The notes beneath the pieces were generated by a model. It saw nothing but the letters and a program-made list of their open reading frames with translations, did not search any database and was not told where the DNA came from. Below, in pieces: positions 43,845 to 53,822 of a DNA stretch of 64,000 nucleotides. How positions within the stretch are numbered: the first letter of the stretch is position 1; every line of letters begins with the position of its first letter. Both the position numbers and the translations under genes were made by a program. Source of the DNA: an uncultured Campylobacter sp. (GTDB lineage Bacteria > Campylobacterota > Campylobacteria > Campylobacterales > Campylobacteraceae); NCBI RefSeq assembly GCF_963518785.1, contig NZ_CAUQKJ010000010.1, forward strand, positions 1 through 64,000. The letters are read 5' to 3'.

Positions 43845-44296
43845 TGCAGATAACGGTAAATTCCATTCAAAAGGGCGCGGACGAGTTCGCAGGCGCGATA
43901 AGCGATTATAAAAAAATGGCGGCTAAATTTGCCGCGGTGCGAGATGAGACATTTTTTAATGCTAATATCGCTCGCGCCCAAGCAGCGTCTTGCGAGCTCG
44001 CACTTATGGCTTACGATGAAGCTTATCTACCGCGCCTTAGCGGATACGTCGTAGCTCTGGATGAGCGCGGACAGGAGCTAGATAGCATGGAATTTGCGAG
44101 TATGCTAAAGGATAAAAGCAGCGTGTCGTTTTTCATCGGTGGCGCTTATGGGCTTAGTGAAAATTTTAAGGCAAAAGCCGATAAAATAATTAGTCTTAGC
44201 AGGCTTACGTTAGCGCATAAAATCGCTAAACTTTTGCTCTTTGAGCAAATTTTTCGCGCATTGTGCATTAACGCAAACCATCCATATCACAAATAA
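43844..44296 (+). CDS. rlmH: 23S rRNA (pseudouridine1915-N3)-methyltransferase RlmH
   Basis: 150 residues, SPOUT fold. FFIGGAYGLSENF is the SAM-binding knot and HKIAKLLLFEQIFRALCINANHPYHK the conserved end. GTG start at 43844 inside the accD stop, so coupled. Confidence 0.93.
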   Translation: MQITVNSIQKGADEFAGAISDYKKMAAKFAAVRDETFFNANIARAQAASCELALMAYDEAYLPRLSGYVVALDERGQELDSMEFASMLKDKSSVSFFIGGAYGLSENFKAKADKIISLSRLTLAHKIAKLLLFEQIFRALCINANHPYHK

Positions 44297-44305
44297 AGGG
44301 AAGTA

Positions 44306-44662
44306 ATGAAGAAAAACGAGTTGAAATTTTACAAGAAAATTTTAGAAGAAAAAAGAGAGCAACTCATCGCCAATATTAATAGCTCTGTAAATGAAATTTC
44401 GGAATTGCGCGAAAATAAAGCTGCGGATGATTTTGACGTAGCGAGCATGAATACGGATTTAAGCATCGAATACTCGCTCAATGTTAATCAACAAAAGGCG
44501 TTTTTGGAGATCGAAAGCGCGCTTAAACGTATCGAAAATGGCACTTATGGGCTTTGCGAGAGCTGCGGCGAGCAGATAAGCTTAGAGCGTCTTAAGGTAA
44601 ATCCAGAGGCGAGATTGTGCATTTCGTGCAAGGAACAGGCGGAAAAGCAAAATAGGAGTTAG
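44306..44662 (+). CDS. dksA: DksA/TraR-type zinc-finger protein
   Basis: 118 residues: coiled-coil start and zinc finger C84-x2-C87...C105-x2-C108. Binds RNA polymerase secondary channel in stringent control. Acidic DDFD at the coiled-coil tip replaces the canonical DxxDxA but keeps Asp residues. Confidence 0.88.
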   Translation: MKKNELKFYKKILEEKREQLIANINSSVNEISELRENKAADDFDVASMNTDLSIEYSLNVNQQKAFLEIESALKRIENGTYGLCESCGEQISLERLKVNPEARLCISCKEQAEKQNRS

Positions 44663-44664
44663 CT

Positions 44665-45666
44665 ATGAAAACCAAGCAATTCTTTTTATATTCGATCGTC
44701 TATATCGCAATCGTCGCGATTTTAGTTTTTACGCAGCAAAGCAGTAGCTATACGCTGGGGCTTTTCGGTTTTACGTTTACGCTTCCTGTGGCGGTGTGGA
44801 TCGTACTGCCGTTAATTTTATATATGATTTTGGCGATTTTTCATATCGTTTTTCATAGCTTTGCGTTTTACCGCACAAAAAGGGCGATCGCAAAGGATCT
44901 AAGCGCATACGATGCGATGAGTAAAGAGGTTTTGCTGGGTCTTGATACCAATAAAGACTTTAAAACCGAGTATTTTAAAGACCCGAGCGAGCTTACTAAA
45001 ATTTTATCTCCGTGGTACGATAGCACTGGAATAGATGTCAAAAATGAGGATCTAAAAGAGGTCATAGGCGTTATCGAGAAGGTTAAAAACGGCGAAGTGG
45101 CGGATCTGCGAAAATATAAACTTCCTAAAGATAACGGACTATTTTTGCAAAACGAGCTCAATCGCCTCGACGCCGAGCCTGCGTATGCGTATGAAATTTT
45201 AAAAACTAAGGGCGTTTATAGCGAAAATATCACTAAAAAAGCCTATGCCGTAGCGCTTGCCAAAGGAAGCTACGATAAGATCAAAGCCTATAAAATTCCT
45301 CAAGATATAGCCGAGGTAAATATTTTAGTGAATCGCGCGGTAAATGACGCGAGCTTTGAGATCAGTAGCGAGGAGCTTTTCGATCTCGTAAATAATGAAA
45401 AATTTAGCGAGCAGGATTTTATCGGCTTTGCCAAAAAGCTGAAAAATCATCTCGCTCCAGAGCAATACAAAGCCTTTTTCGAGCGGCTCAAAAACGAGAA
45501 TCAAGAAGCGACCGAGGCATATCTGTACGCGCTATATGAGCTTGGCATGATCGACGAGTTTAGAGAGCAGCTAAGTCTTGCCGACGGCGACGAGTTTGAG
45601 AAGTTTAAAATTTTGCTATTTTTGCGAGACAACGGCAAAAACGTCCCTGCGTCGCTGTTATTTTAG
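44665..45666 (+). CDS. Conserved Campylobacter membrane protein of the accD operon
   Basis: 333 residues. Two N-terminal membrane segments (YSIVYIAIVAILVF and PVAVWIVLPLILYMILAIFHIV) and a long helical cytoplasmic part. Two bases after dksA. C. jejuni has a counterpart at this position. Function unknown. Confidence 0.7.
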   Translation: MKTKQFFLYSIVYIAIVAILVFTQQSSSYTLGLFGFTFTLPVAVWIVLPLILYMILAIFHIVFHSFAFYRTKRAIAKDLSAYDAMSKEVLLGLDTNKDFKTEYFKDPSELTKILSPWYDSTGIDVKNEDLKEVIGVIEKVKNGEVADLRKYKLPKDNGLFLQNELNRLDAEPAYAYEILKTKGVYSENITKKAYAVALAKGSYDKIKAYKIPQDIAEVNILVNRAVNDASFEISSEELFDLVNNEKFSEQDFIGFAKKLKNHLAPEQYKAFFERLKNENQEATEAYLYALYELGMIDEFREQLSLADGDEFEKFKILLFLRDNGKNVPASLLF

Positions 45667-46206
45667 CTCGGTAATTTTACGAGTTCGTTTTATGCGGGTA
45701 AGAGAGGCTGCTTTTTACGCTCTTTGCGGTTATTAAACACAGCCTGTGCGATAAAATTTAAAGTGCAGATAAAATTCTAACTCGCGCAAATTTGAAATTT
45801 TAAAATTTATCGAAAGATCAATGCGCGCAAGCGGTAAAATTCAAAAGATTTGCTTGCGTAGTGCGCACGTAAACGGATTTTGCATTTACGCGATTAAATT
45901 TAAAATTTAAACGTAAAGCGCAAGACTTGCTAGCCAAATAAAGTGATGAAATTTTAAAATTTCATGCGGTGTTTTGAAAGCTACTTGCTGGGTTCGCCGC
46001 GCAAATAAAATTTGGTGGTGATCATCCTTGCTGCCGTTTTGCCGCCATGCAAATTAGCTAAGCTTAAAAATAAAATTCGCGCCTAAATGCGAATACGTAG
46101 CCTATGAAATTTAAAATTTTAAAGCTCGCGGCAAAACCCGCTGCAAGCGCTGCGGTGTTAAATTTAAAGGTTTAAATTCAAACGAAATCAAAATGAGAAA
46201 TTTAAA
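45667..46206. other. Non-coding spacer
   Basis: 540 bases of A/T words and GC patches between two genes that are adjacent in C. jejuni. No gene or strong hairpin seen. Confidence 0.45.
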
Positions 46207-47133
46207 ATGACGAAAGATTTTTTTAAAAGGGACCCTTTATTTTTGGCGCCTTTGGCGGGCTTTTCGGATCCGCCGCTGCGGGGCGTAGTGAAAAAATTCG
46301 GCTGCGACGCTACCGTAAGCGAGATGATAAGCGCAAACGCCCTTGTTTTCGAGGGCGAAAAGACGCTAAAGATGCTCGAAAAAAACGCCGCGGAAACCCC
46401 CTTTTTCGTGCAGATCGCAGGCAGCGATGCGGAAATCATAAAAAAGGCGGTTCTGCTCATCAATAAATTTGACGGCATCGACGGCATCGATCTAAACTGC
46501 GGCTGTCCCGTCCCTAAAGTCGTAAAGCAAGGCGCCGGCTCGGCGCTGCTGCTTGATCTACCCCGTCTATCGCGCCTGGTCGAGACTATCAAAAAGTATT
46601 CGAACAAAAAATTTACGAGCGCGAAGGTGCGGCTGGGCTTCGGCGCCGTGGATATCGAAAATATTGCGCGCGCCGTACAAAGTGCAGGGGCCGATTTTAT
46701 CGCGATTCATGGTCGCACTAGAGCGGGCGGATACAGCGCGGCGGTGGATTACGGCGCGATCGCAAGAGCTAAACGCGCGCTGCAAATCCCCGTGATCGCA
46801 AACGGCGACATAAACTCCGCCAATGCCCCCGCTGTGCGAGGCCTTAGCGGCGCAGACGCGCTGATGATCGGTCGCGCGGTAATCGGCAGGCCGTGGATCT
46901 TTCGCGAGATCAAAACGGGCGAGCAGGCAAGCGACGCGCTAAAAAAGGAGGTCGTGCTCTATCATTTCTCCCAAATGCTCGACCATTACGGTGTGCGCGG
47001 CGTAGCGATATTTCGCAAGCATCTGCACGAATACTCCAAGGGGCGCGAAAATGCCGCAAGCTTTCGCGAGCAGATCAACCACGTCGCCACCGAGAGCAAG
47101 ATGGCGCGGCTGATTGAGGAATTTTTTAGTTAA
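46207..47133 (+). CDS. tRNA-dihydrouridine synthase
   Basis: 308 residues, FMN-binding TIM barrel: LAPLAGFSDPPLR, catalytic-loop DLNCGCPVPKVVKQGAGSALL, VKVRLGF, IHGRTRAGGY and ANGDI. Reduces uridines of tRNA D-loop. Looks like the DusB branch. Overlaps the next frame only if the latter's earlier start is used. Confidence 0.92.
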   Translation: MTKDFFKRDPLFLAPLAGFSDPPLRGVVKKFGCDATVSEMISANALVFEGEKTLKMLEKNAAETPFFVQIAGSDAEIIKKAVLLINKFDGIDGIDLNCGCPVPKVVKQGAGSALLLDLPRLSRLVETIKKYSNKKFTSAKVRLGFGAVDIENIARAVQSAGADFIAIHGRTRAGGYSAAVDYGAIARAKRALQIPVIANGDINSANAPAVRGLSGADALMIGRAVIGRPWIFREIKTGEQASDALKKEVVLYHFSQMLDHYGVRGVAIFRKHLHEYSKGRENAASFREQINHVATESKMARLIEEFFS

Positions 47134-47155
47134 ATTTAGAATTTTAGGAACTCTG

Positions 47156-47593
47156 ATGATTATTTTAAAAATTATAGCCTGCGCGTTTTCGATGGGTTTT
47201 TGCTTGATGTGCATTTCAAGTTTGATGGGTTTTTGGACAGGGCAGATTTTTGACACGTCTAGCGTCTGGGATGGCGACCCTCTAGAATGGCTGCAGAAAA
47301 AATTCGCATATTTCCTATTTTTGTGGATATTTTCCTGCGGGATTTGCGCGATACTTGCCGCAAAGTTAAAGGATTTTGGTAAGCTCACGGATTTTTTCGT
47401 AAATTTATTTTTGCCTACAGCAGCGGTTTGGATACTATCGCCATTTTTAGGGATGATGATTGTGGCGCTGATTGTTTCAGATTTGCATCTTGCCACGTTT
47501 TATTCCTCATTGCTTAGCGCATTAATATTTATCGTTCTTTTTATGATTGTCGTAGCCGAAGTCTTAAAACAAGTTTATCCGCCTAAAACCTAG
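47156..47593 (+). CDS. Four-helix membrane protein
   Basis: 145 residues from ATG 47156 (TTAGGAACTCTG upstream; an in-frame ATG at 47114 lies inside the dus gene). Hydrophobic segments near residues 4-30, 50-70, 85-110 and 115-137. More AT-rich than dus. No family recognised. Confidence 0.55.
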   Translation: MIILKIIACAFSMGFCLMCISSLMGFWTGQIFDTSSVWDGDPLEWLQKKFAYFLFLWIFSCGICAILAAKLKDFGKLTDFFVNLFLPTAAVWILSPFLGMMIVALIVSDLHLATFYSSLLSALIFIVLFMIVVAEVLKQVYPPKT

Positions 47594-47802
47594 CGCGCAA
47601 AATTTTAAAATTCGCGTAGAATTTCGTCTTGAAATTCTACTAGCCGCCGCGGTAATCGTTTTAGCGGAAGCGCTTTCGTTTGCGGAAGGCGGTATAAGCA
47701 GAATTTCAGTATCTATCGCTAGAGCCTAGAGGATTTAGAGCTCGGACGACAATCATAGCCTGCGCGTTAAAAGGCGAGGGCGTTAAAATTTAAGGAGAAA
47801 TT

Positions 47803-48534
47803 ATGGAAAATATCTACATCATCGGCGACGTGCACGGCTGCTACAGATCGCTTTTGGCTCTGATAGAGCAGCTGCCGCGTAAATTTGATAGTAAAATTTG
47901 CTTCGTGGGCGATCTGATCGACCGAGGCCCTGCGAGCGCGGATGTGGTTGAATTTGTGCGCATCCGCGGATATGACGCGGTGATGGGCAATCACGAAAAG
48001 CGCTTTGTGGGCAACGCAAAAACTGCACTAAGGTGCGCAAAGACGGGCAAATTTACGAGTTCAAACGACCTTTACGCATTTTTTAGCCTGGATGAAAGCT
48101 GGCTATTTAATAACGGCGGTGAGGCGACGCTAGCGTCGTATTATCGTCACGGAGGCGTGAAGCAATGCAAGGAGCATCTGCGGTTTGTCTCGCGGCTGCC
48201 GATTTACCTGGAGTATGATTTGTGTGATGAAAGCGGTCGCGCTCTCGTCGTATCGCACTCCGCAGTGGGTCGCGCGTGGGGGATTAGACACGATGCAGAG
48301 CGTGCGAAAAGCTTCGCCGCTCATGTGCTAAGCGGGCGCGGAGATGATAGCGCGAATGATGGAATTTTTAATGTCTACGGGCACACGCCGGTGAAAAAGC
48401 CCGTCATTACGGAATTTAGCGCAAATATCGATCTGGGCTGTGTTTATAAAAAGCACTGGGGCGAGAAGGCGAGACTTTGCGCGCTAGAGTTTCCATCAAA
48501 GAGAATTTTCACGCAAGAATGCATAGATTTTTGA
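47803..48534 (+). CDS. Serine/threonine-type metallophosphatase (PrpA/ApaH-like)
   Basis: 243 residues with GDVHGCYRSL, VGDLIDRGPASADVV, GNHEKRF, VSHSAVGR and VYGHTPVKKP, the five metal-binding blocks of the PPP/ApaH group. Substrate could be phosphoprotein or dinucleoside polyphosphate. AAGGAGAAATT precedes the ATG. Confidence 0.85.
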   Translation: MENIYIIGDVHGCYRSLLALIEQLPRKFDSKICFVGDLIDRGPASADVVEFVRIRGYDAVMGNHEKRFVGNAKTALRCAKTGKFTSSNDLYAFFSLDESWLFNNGGEATLASYYRHGGVKQCKEHLRFVSRLPIYLEYDLCDESGRALVVSHSAVGRAWGIRHDAERAKSFAAHVLSGRGDDSANDGIFNVYGHTPVKKPVITEFSANIDLGCVYKKHWGEKARLCALEFPSKRIFTQECIDF

Positions 48535-48656
48535 GTTCGCATCCAGGCTCGCACGTATTAAAATTTAAATTGCGCAGGCTGTTTGAAGGTGAAATTTTAG
48601 AATTTAAAGGCGCGTTCTTAAAGCGTCCGTCGCACAGCCTAGCCGTGCGGGTAAAT

Positions 48657-49487
48657 TTAAATAATATCCCTTAGCTTGCGCGCTTCGTACATCCATGCCT
48701 CAAGCTCATCCCAGCGCTCGCCCTCAATCATCTGTACGCAAATTTCAAGCTCGTTTTTAAAAGCATCGATCGCGCCTAGGAGGTTTGTGCGGTTTTGCTT
48801 AAAAATATCGACCCACATCTGCGGCGAGCTCTTGGCGATGCGGCTCATGCCCGAGAAGCTGCCGCCGGCTAAATTTATGATGTTGCGGCGATTTTCCTCT
48901 TTTAAAACGCTGTTTACGAGCGAGTAGCTGATCGCATGCGGCAGGTGCGAGATGAGCGCTACGTGGTGATCGTGGCTTTTTGCGTCCATAAATACGATCT
49001 TCATCCCCGCGAACGAAAAAATTTCGACCGCGCGCTTGACGTGCGTTTCGTCCGCGCCGTGATCGTCGCAGATGACGACTACTGCGCCGTTTAAAAGCTC
49101 TTTAAATGCCGCTTGCGGGCCGGAGTTTTCGGTACCAGCCATTGGGTGAGCCGCGATGAAATTTCGTCTGATCTGCGGAGGACAGTTTTGCAAAATTTTA
49201 AATTTCGTGCTTCCCAGATCAATGATCGTCGTTTCACTTCTGCAGTCGCTTAGTTTTTGCAATGTCTCAATAATTGCCTCCACGGGGATTGCGAGAAAAA
49301 TCGCGTCACAGCTTTGCTTCATCTGCTCCAGGCTTAAAATTTCATGCACGAGCCCAAGTCTCAGAGCTTCTTTTTCATTTTCGCGGTTGATGTCGCAGCC
49401 ATAGACGGCGCTGATGATTTTGGTGCTTTTTAGACATAGCCCAAGAGAGCCGCCGATGAGACCCAGGCCGATAATTCCTATCTTCAT
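48657..49487 (-). CDS. tyrA: Prephenate dehydrogenase TyrA
   Basis: 276 residues from ATG 49487 (AAGGAATTTT upstream). NAD-binding GIIGLGLIGGSLGL, catalytic AAHPMAGTENSG with the prephenate-binding His, and SHLPHAISYSLV. Tyrosine synthesis. Divergent from bamA. Confidence 0.92.
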   Translation of the reverse strand: MKIGIIGLGLIGGSLGLCLKSTKIISAVYGCDINRENEKEALRLGLVHEILSLEQMKQSCDAIFLAIPVEAIIETLQKLSDCRSETTIIDLGSTKFKILQNCPPQIRRNFIAAHPMAGTENSGPQAAFKELLNGAVVVICDDHGADETHVKRAVEIFSFAGMKIVFMDAKSHDHHVALISHLPHAISYSLVNSVLKEENRRNIINLAGGSFSGMSRIAKSSPQMWVDIFKQNRTNLLGAIDAFKNELEICVQMIEGERWDELEAWMYEARKLRDII

Positions 49488-49568
49488 AAAATTCCTTTTT
49501 GATATATGCAAGTTTTAATTTTAATGTGGTATTATACGCAAATTATTTTCGTTTTTAGGTAAAATTTT

Positions 49569-51824
49569 ATGAAAAAAAGCGTTTTTTTACTCTTAGTAGG
49601 CGGGATTTCCGTGGCGTGCGCCGCACAGATCAAATCCATTAAATTTGAAGGTCTTAGGCATCTTTCTCCACAGGTCGCACAGCAAATTTCAGGACTTAAG
49701 GTTGGCGATGAGCTTAACGGCGAAAACACCAATGCTGCGATCTCAAAGCTATTTGAGCAGGGCTATTTCAGCGACGTTTATATCAGCGAACAAGGCGGCG
49801 CGGTCACGATTAACGTAACCGAAAAACCGACCATCGCTAAGGTAGAGATCAAAAACGTAGTTACCAACGACCGCGACAAGATCAATGAGCTCATCGGCTT
49901 GCGTCCGGGTCAGGTTTACGACGAGGTAGCTGCTAAAAAAGCGGAGACGCGCATCAAGCAATACTACGAAGTCAAGGGCTTTTTCGACACCGTGGTGGAA
50001 TTTTATCCAAAGCCGATAAACGACGATAAATCGGTCATCTTGCTAACGATTGAGGTAAATCGCGGCGAAAATATCATCATCGATAAGGTAAATTTAGTAG
50101 GCGCGGACAAGCTAGACTATGATGATATAGAGCCATCCGTCGCCAATAAAGAACGCGAGATGCTGGGCTGGATGTGGGGCTTTAACGACGGCAAGGTAAA
50201 AACCGCCGAGCTTCCTAACGACGCAAATAGAATTCAAGAAGAATATTATAAAAAAGGCTACTTAGACGCGCAGGTTTCGGCGCCGCTACTTAATGCCGAT
50301 ATGGATAATTACACTGCCGATCTTACCTACTACATCAGTGAGGGCGAGCAATACACCGTAAGCTCTGTAGATATCGAGTATCCTGCAGATATAATCAAGC
50401 TTGATAAAGAAAAGGTTTTGGATGATTTCAAGCTTCAAAAGGGCGATACGATGAATTCCGAGCGTTTGCGCCGCGATATGAATACGCTAGAGACTTTAGT
50501 TGCGGATCAGGGATACGCCTATGTGCGCATCGTGCCTAAGACTAAGCAGGATAAAGAAGCTCGCACGGTCGCTATCACGTATCAAGTCATCCCTGAGGAT
50601 AAAGTCTATATTAGAAACGTAACGATCTCGGGTAACGATAAGACCGAGGATAAGGTCATTCGCCGCGAGATGTATCTGACCGAGGGAAATTTATATAGCA
50701 AAACCGACTACAACGATTCGTTAAATTCTTTAAAACGCACGGGATATTTCGATGAGGTGGAGATTAAAGAAAACCGCGTTTCTAATGATCAGATCGATCT
50801 TGAAGTCGCAGTCAAAGAAGCTCCTACAGGCTCTATCACGGGTGGTATCGGATATGGCAGTGAGGATGGAATTTTACTTAGCGGCGGTATCAGCGATCGT
50901 AACGTATTTGGCACCGGCCTTCACGGCGCGTTCTCGGTTGAAAAGAGCGACGATCAGTTAAGCGGACGCTTGAGCTTAACCAATCCTAGAGTGTTTGATT
51001 CTGAGTATAGCTTGGGCGGATCGATCTTTGCCAACGATTACGACTGGGACGATTACGATGAGAAATCTTACGGATTTTCAATCACGGGCGGTCGCAAGAT
51101 CGGACGCAATACCGACGTAAGCCTTACATATTATCTAGAAAAAAGCGAGATTAAGGGCTTAAACGAATATTACGCCAAAGCAGGCTATCTAGATGGCAAG
51201 AATTTAAAAAGCTCGATTATCCCGTCTATTACATATAATAGCACAGATGATTATTACTTGCCAAGAAGCGGTATGATTGCAAGTGCTAGCTTAGAATACG
51301 CGGGTCTTGGCGGCGATATGGACTACACCAAGGCGCGAGGATCGTTTAACTACTATTTTGGCTTGCGAGATTATATCGATCACGACATTATCTTTAGATA
51401 CAAAGCTGCAACGGGCTATATGTGGGAAGGTAATAAAAAGATCCCGATCAACGAAAAGCTATTCCTAGGCGGAATGAAAAGCATTAGAGGCTACGAAGGT
51501 CGCAGTATCCCGAAAAAAGAGATTTGCTTAAATGCAAATAATTGCCGCTATATTGAGACGGGCGGTATGCAGAGTTTCAATAACTCCTTTGAGCTAAGCT
51601 TTCCGGTGGTCGATAGGCTTAAAATGCGCTTTGTAACGTTTTTTGACTACGGAATGATCGGCGATCATGACTGGAACGAGGAGGAGCGCTACAGCACGGG
51701 TGCTGGTATCGAGTGGATGACGCCGATGGGGCCTTTGCAGTTATACTTTGTCAAGCCGCTTAATAAAAAGCCGCACGATGACACAAATAGCTTCGAATTT
51801 AGTATCGGCGCTAGATTTAATTAA
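49569..51824 (+). CDS. bamA: Outer-membrane assembly factor BamA
   Basis: 751 residues. Signal peptide (MKKSVFLLLVGGISVACAA), five POTRA domains to about 425, then an Omp85 barrel with the lid-lock motif SIRGYEGR and a C-terminal strand ending ARFN. Inserts beta-barrel proteins. TATTAT-type -10 before it; hairpin terminator after it. Confidence 0.95.
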   Translation: MKKSVFLLLVGGISVACAAQIKSIKFEGLRHLSPQVAQQISGLKVGDELNGENTNAAISKLFEQGYFSDVYISEQGGAVTINVTEKPTIAKVEIKNVVTNDRDKINELIGLRPGQVYDEVAAKKAETRIKQYYEVKGFFDTVVEFYPKPINDDKSVILLTIEVNRGENIIIDKVNLVGADKLDYDDIEPSVANKEREMLGWMWGFNDGKVKTAELPNDANRIQEEYYKKGYLDAQVSAPLLNADMDNYTADLTYYISEGEQYTVSSVDIEYPADIIKLDKEKVLDDFKLQKGDTMNSERLRRDMNTLETLVADQGYAYVRIVPKTKQDKEARTVAITYQVIPEDKVYIRNVTISGNDKTEDKVIRREMYLTEGNLYSKTDYNDSLNSLKRTGYFDEVEIKENRVSNDQIDLEVAVKEAPTGSITGGIGYGSEDGILLSGGISDRNVFGTGLHGAFSVEKSDDQLSGRLSLTNPRVFDSEYSLGGSIFANDYDWDDYDEKSYGFSITGGRKIGRNTDVSLTYYLEKSEIKGLNEYYAKAGYLDGKNLKSSIIPSITYNSTDDYYLPRSGMIASASLEYAGLGGDMDYTKARGSFNYYFGLRDYIDHDIIFRYKAATGYMWEGNKKIPINEKLFLGGMKSIRGYEGRSIPKKEICLNANNCRYIETGGMQSFNNSFELSFPVVDRLKMRFVTFFDYGMIGDHDWNEEERYSTGAGIEWMTPMGPLQLYFVKPLNKKPHDDTNSFEFSIGARFN

Positions 51825-51847
51825 ACGCGACGACTTACGAACGCTGT

Positions 51848-51880
51848 GGCGTGCGTAGAATTTTCTACCGCACGCCTTAA
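51848..51880 (+). terminator. Intrinsic terminator of bamA
   Basis: GGCGTGCGTAGAA and TTCTA-c-CGCACGCC form a 13-pair stem with one bulged C and a 2-base loop, 23 bases after the stop, then TTAAAATTT. Confidence 0.7.
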
Positions 51881-52392
51881 AATTTAGTAACGCTGCAATT
51901 TTGACTTTTCTTGTCGCGCTAATTTAGCAATTAAACTATTTTAGGCGGTTTGAGCTAAATTTTAATTGGAATTCCGCTCGGCTTAGGATAAAATTTAAGC
52001 ACATAGCTTACTTGGGACTTTTTAAAGTTTTAGTTATCAAGATAGTTTAAAATTTCATTCGTCTAGCAAAATTTTAGGTTAAGAGTTCTAAAAAAATCAA
52101 TATAAGCCATTTGCATACTTTATTTAAAGAAAATTCTAATATTGAAATTTTAAAGATTACGATCTATACGATAAACGCCGCTTTGTTGTGCGCGGAATTT
52201 CACTGCATAGGATTTAGCGCGCCACTGAATTTTAAAGCTCATAAATTTTTAGATTCTAAAATCGTTAGAATTTAAAATCTGAAATTTGCCTCGTAAATCG
52301 CTAAATATTTGCGTTAAATTTTGCCTCGCTTTACCGATAATTTAAGTTAAGCTTGTAAAATCGCGCTCTAAAATCATATCAAAGGCTCTTTT
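51881..52392. other. Non-coding spacer
   Basis: About 510 bases, AT-rich with many AAATTTTA words; no gene or further hairpin seen. Contains the promoter region of the M23 peptidase gene but no clear TATAAT. Confidence 0.4.
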
Positions 52393-53772
52393 ATGCGTAG
52401 AAATGGCAATGGAACGAAGCTTAAAATTTTAATATTTCTTATTATAATATGCGTTTTGGTTTATGGAATTTTTAGAATTTTCACCTCGCCGAAATTTGAA
52501 AAAAATCCTCCGCAAATTGCGCTGGAAAATGAAATTTATTGGAATTTAACCTCGCCTTTAAAGATTAAAATTTTAGACGATACCGGCATTAAGCTTGTCC
52601 GCGTAAACTTAAACGACGGAGCCAGCACGATACCGCTACTAAATGAGGAGCTGAACGTTCCGCAAACTACGCTAGAGCTTGCCGTGCAATTTCCTAAAAA
52701 TTTGATGCTTAATAAAGATAAAAACTACAAGCTTGAGGTTTTCGCAAACGACATTAGCTCTTGGAATTTTGCGCAAGGAAATAAGAGCGTAAAAACGGCA
52801 AATATAATAATAGACGATAAAAAGCCCATCATCAATATCATCAATCAATCCTATAAAATCACCAAAGGCGGTAGCGCTGTAGTCGTATTTTCGGCAAAAG
52901 ACGAGCGCCTAAACGAAGTCTATGTCAAAACCAACTATGGCAAAATTTTTAAAGCGATTCCTTTCGTAAAAGAGGGTTATTATGCGTCTCTCGTAGCGTG
53001 GCCTGCAAATTTAGAGGAATTTCGCGCAGAAGCGGTCGCCACTGATCGTGCAGGCAACGAAAGCATTTCGCAGATCAAATATTTCTATCAGGACAAAAAA
53101 TATAAAGTCTCTACTATCAAGCTAAATTCCGGTTTTATTAACGGTAAGGTAAGCGATCTGGCTAGCCAATATGCGCAGAATTTTAACTCGATGAGCGATC
53201 TGGAAAAATTTAAATTCGTAAATGAAACTTTGCGTAAGAAAAATGGAGATGACCTGCACGCCGCTACTAGCGCGGTGCACGAGGATAAAATAAATGGATT
53301 TGAGCTAAAGCCTTTTTATCCGCTTGCTAAAGGCGCAGCGGTAGCAAGCTTTGCCGATCATCGGATATTTTTTATGAACGACGAACAAGTAAGCGAGTCA
53401 TGGCATATGGGGCTCGATCTAGCAAGCGTCGCAAACGCCGATATCAAAGAGAGTAACTACGGTAAGGTAGTTTTTGCGCAGGAAAATGGAATTTTCGGAT
53501 TAAATTTAGGAATTTACTACGGCTTCGGATTATACGGCATATACGGACACTGCTCGGCGACGCAGCTAAGTGTGGGCAGCGATGTAAAGCCGGGCGATAT
53601 TCTAGCACAAACGGGCTCAAGCGGCTTTGCTTTCGGAGATCATCTGCATTTTGGCATCGTAGTTCAGGGTGTGGACGTAAGACCCGAGGAGTGGATGGAT
53701 CCTAAGTGGATGAAAGATAACATTACCGACGTCTTAGAATCGTCCAAAAAAGTAATAGAAAAAGGTAAGTAA
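52393..53772 (+). CDS. M23-family (LytM) metallopeptidase
   Basis: 459 residues. N-terminal membrane segment (ILIFLIIICVLVYGIFRIF), long beta-rich middle, then the LytM domain with H-x3-D (HMGLDLA) and H-L-H-F zinc ligands. Probably trims periplasmic peptidoglycan cross-links and influences cell shape. C. jejuni has it at the same place before lpxC. Confidence 0.88.
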   Translation: MRRNGNGTKLKILIFLIIICVLVYGIFRIFTSPKFEKNPPQIALENEIYWNLTSPLKIKILDDTGIKLVRVNLNDGASTIPLLNEELNVPQTTLELAVQFPKNLMLNKDKNYKLEVFANDISSWNFAQGNKSVKTANIIIDDKKPIINIINQSYKITKGGSAVVVFSAKDERLNEVYVKTNYGKIFKAIPFVKEGYYASLVAWPANLEEFRAEAVATDRAGNESISQIKYFYQDKKYKVSTIKLNSGFINGKVSDLASQYAQNFNSMSDLEKFKFVNETLRKKNGDDLHAATSAVHEDKINGFELKPFYPLAKGAAVASFADHRIFFMNDEQVSESWHMGLDLASVANADIKESNYGKVVFAQENGIFGLNLGIYYGFGLYGIYGHCSATQLSVGSDVKPGDILAQTGSSGFAFGDHLHFGIVVQGVDVRPEEWMDPKWMKDNITDVLESSKKVIEKGK

Positions 53773-53788
53773 ATTTTAAAATTTTCGC

Positions 53789-53794
53789 TATAAT
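53789..53794 (+). promoter_or_regulatory. -10 box for lpxC
   Basis: TATAAT, 28 bases before the chosen lpxC ATG at 53823 and 16 bases after the M23 stop. Confidence 0.45.
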
Positions 53795-53822
53795 GCGCGG
53801 GTTAATGAAAACGAGGATAGAA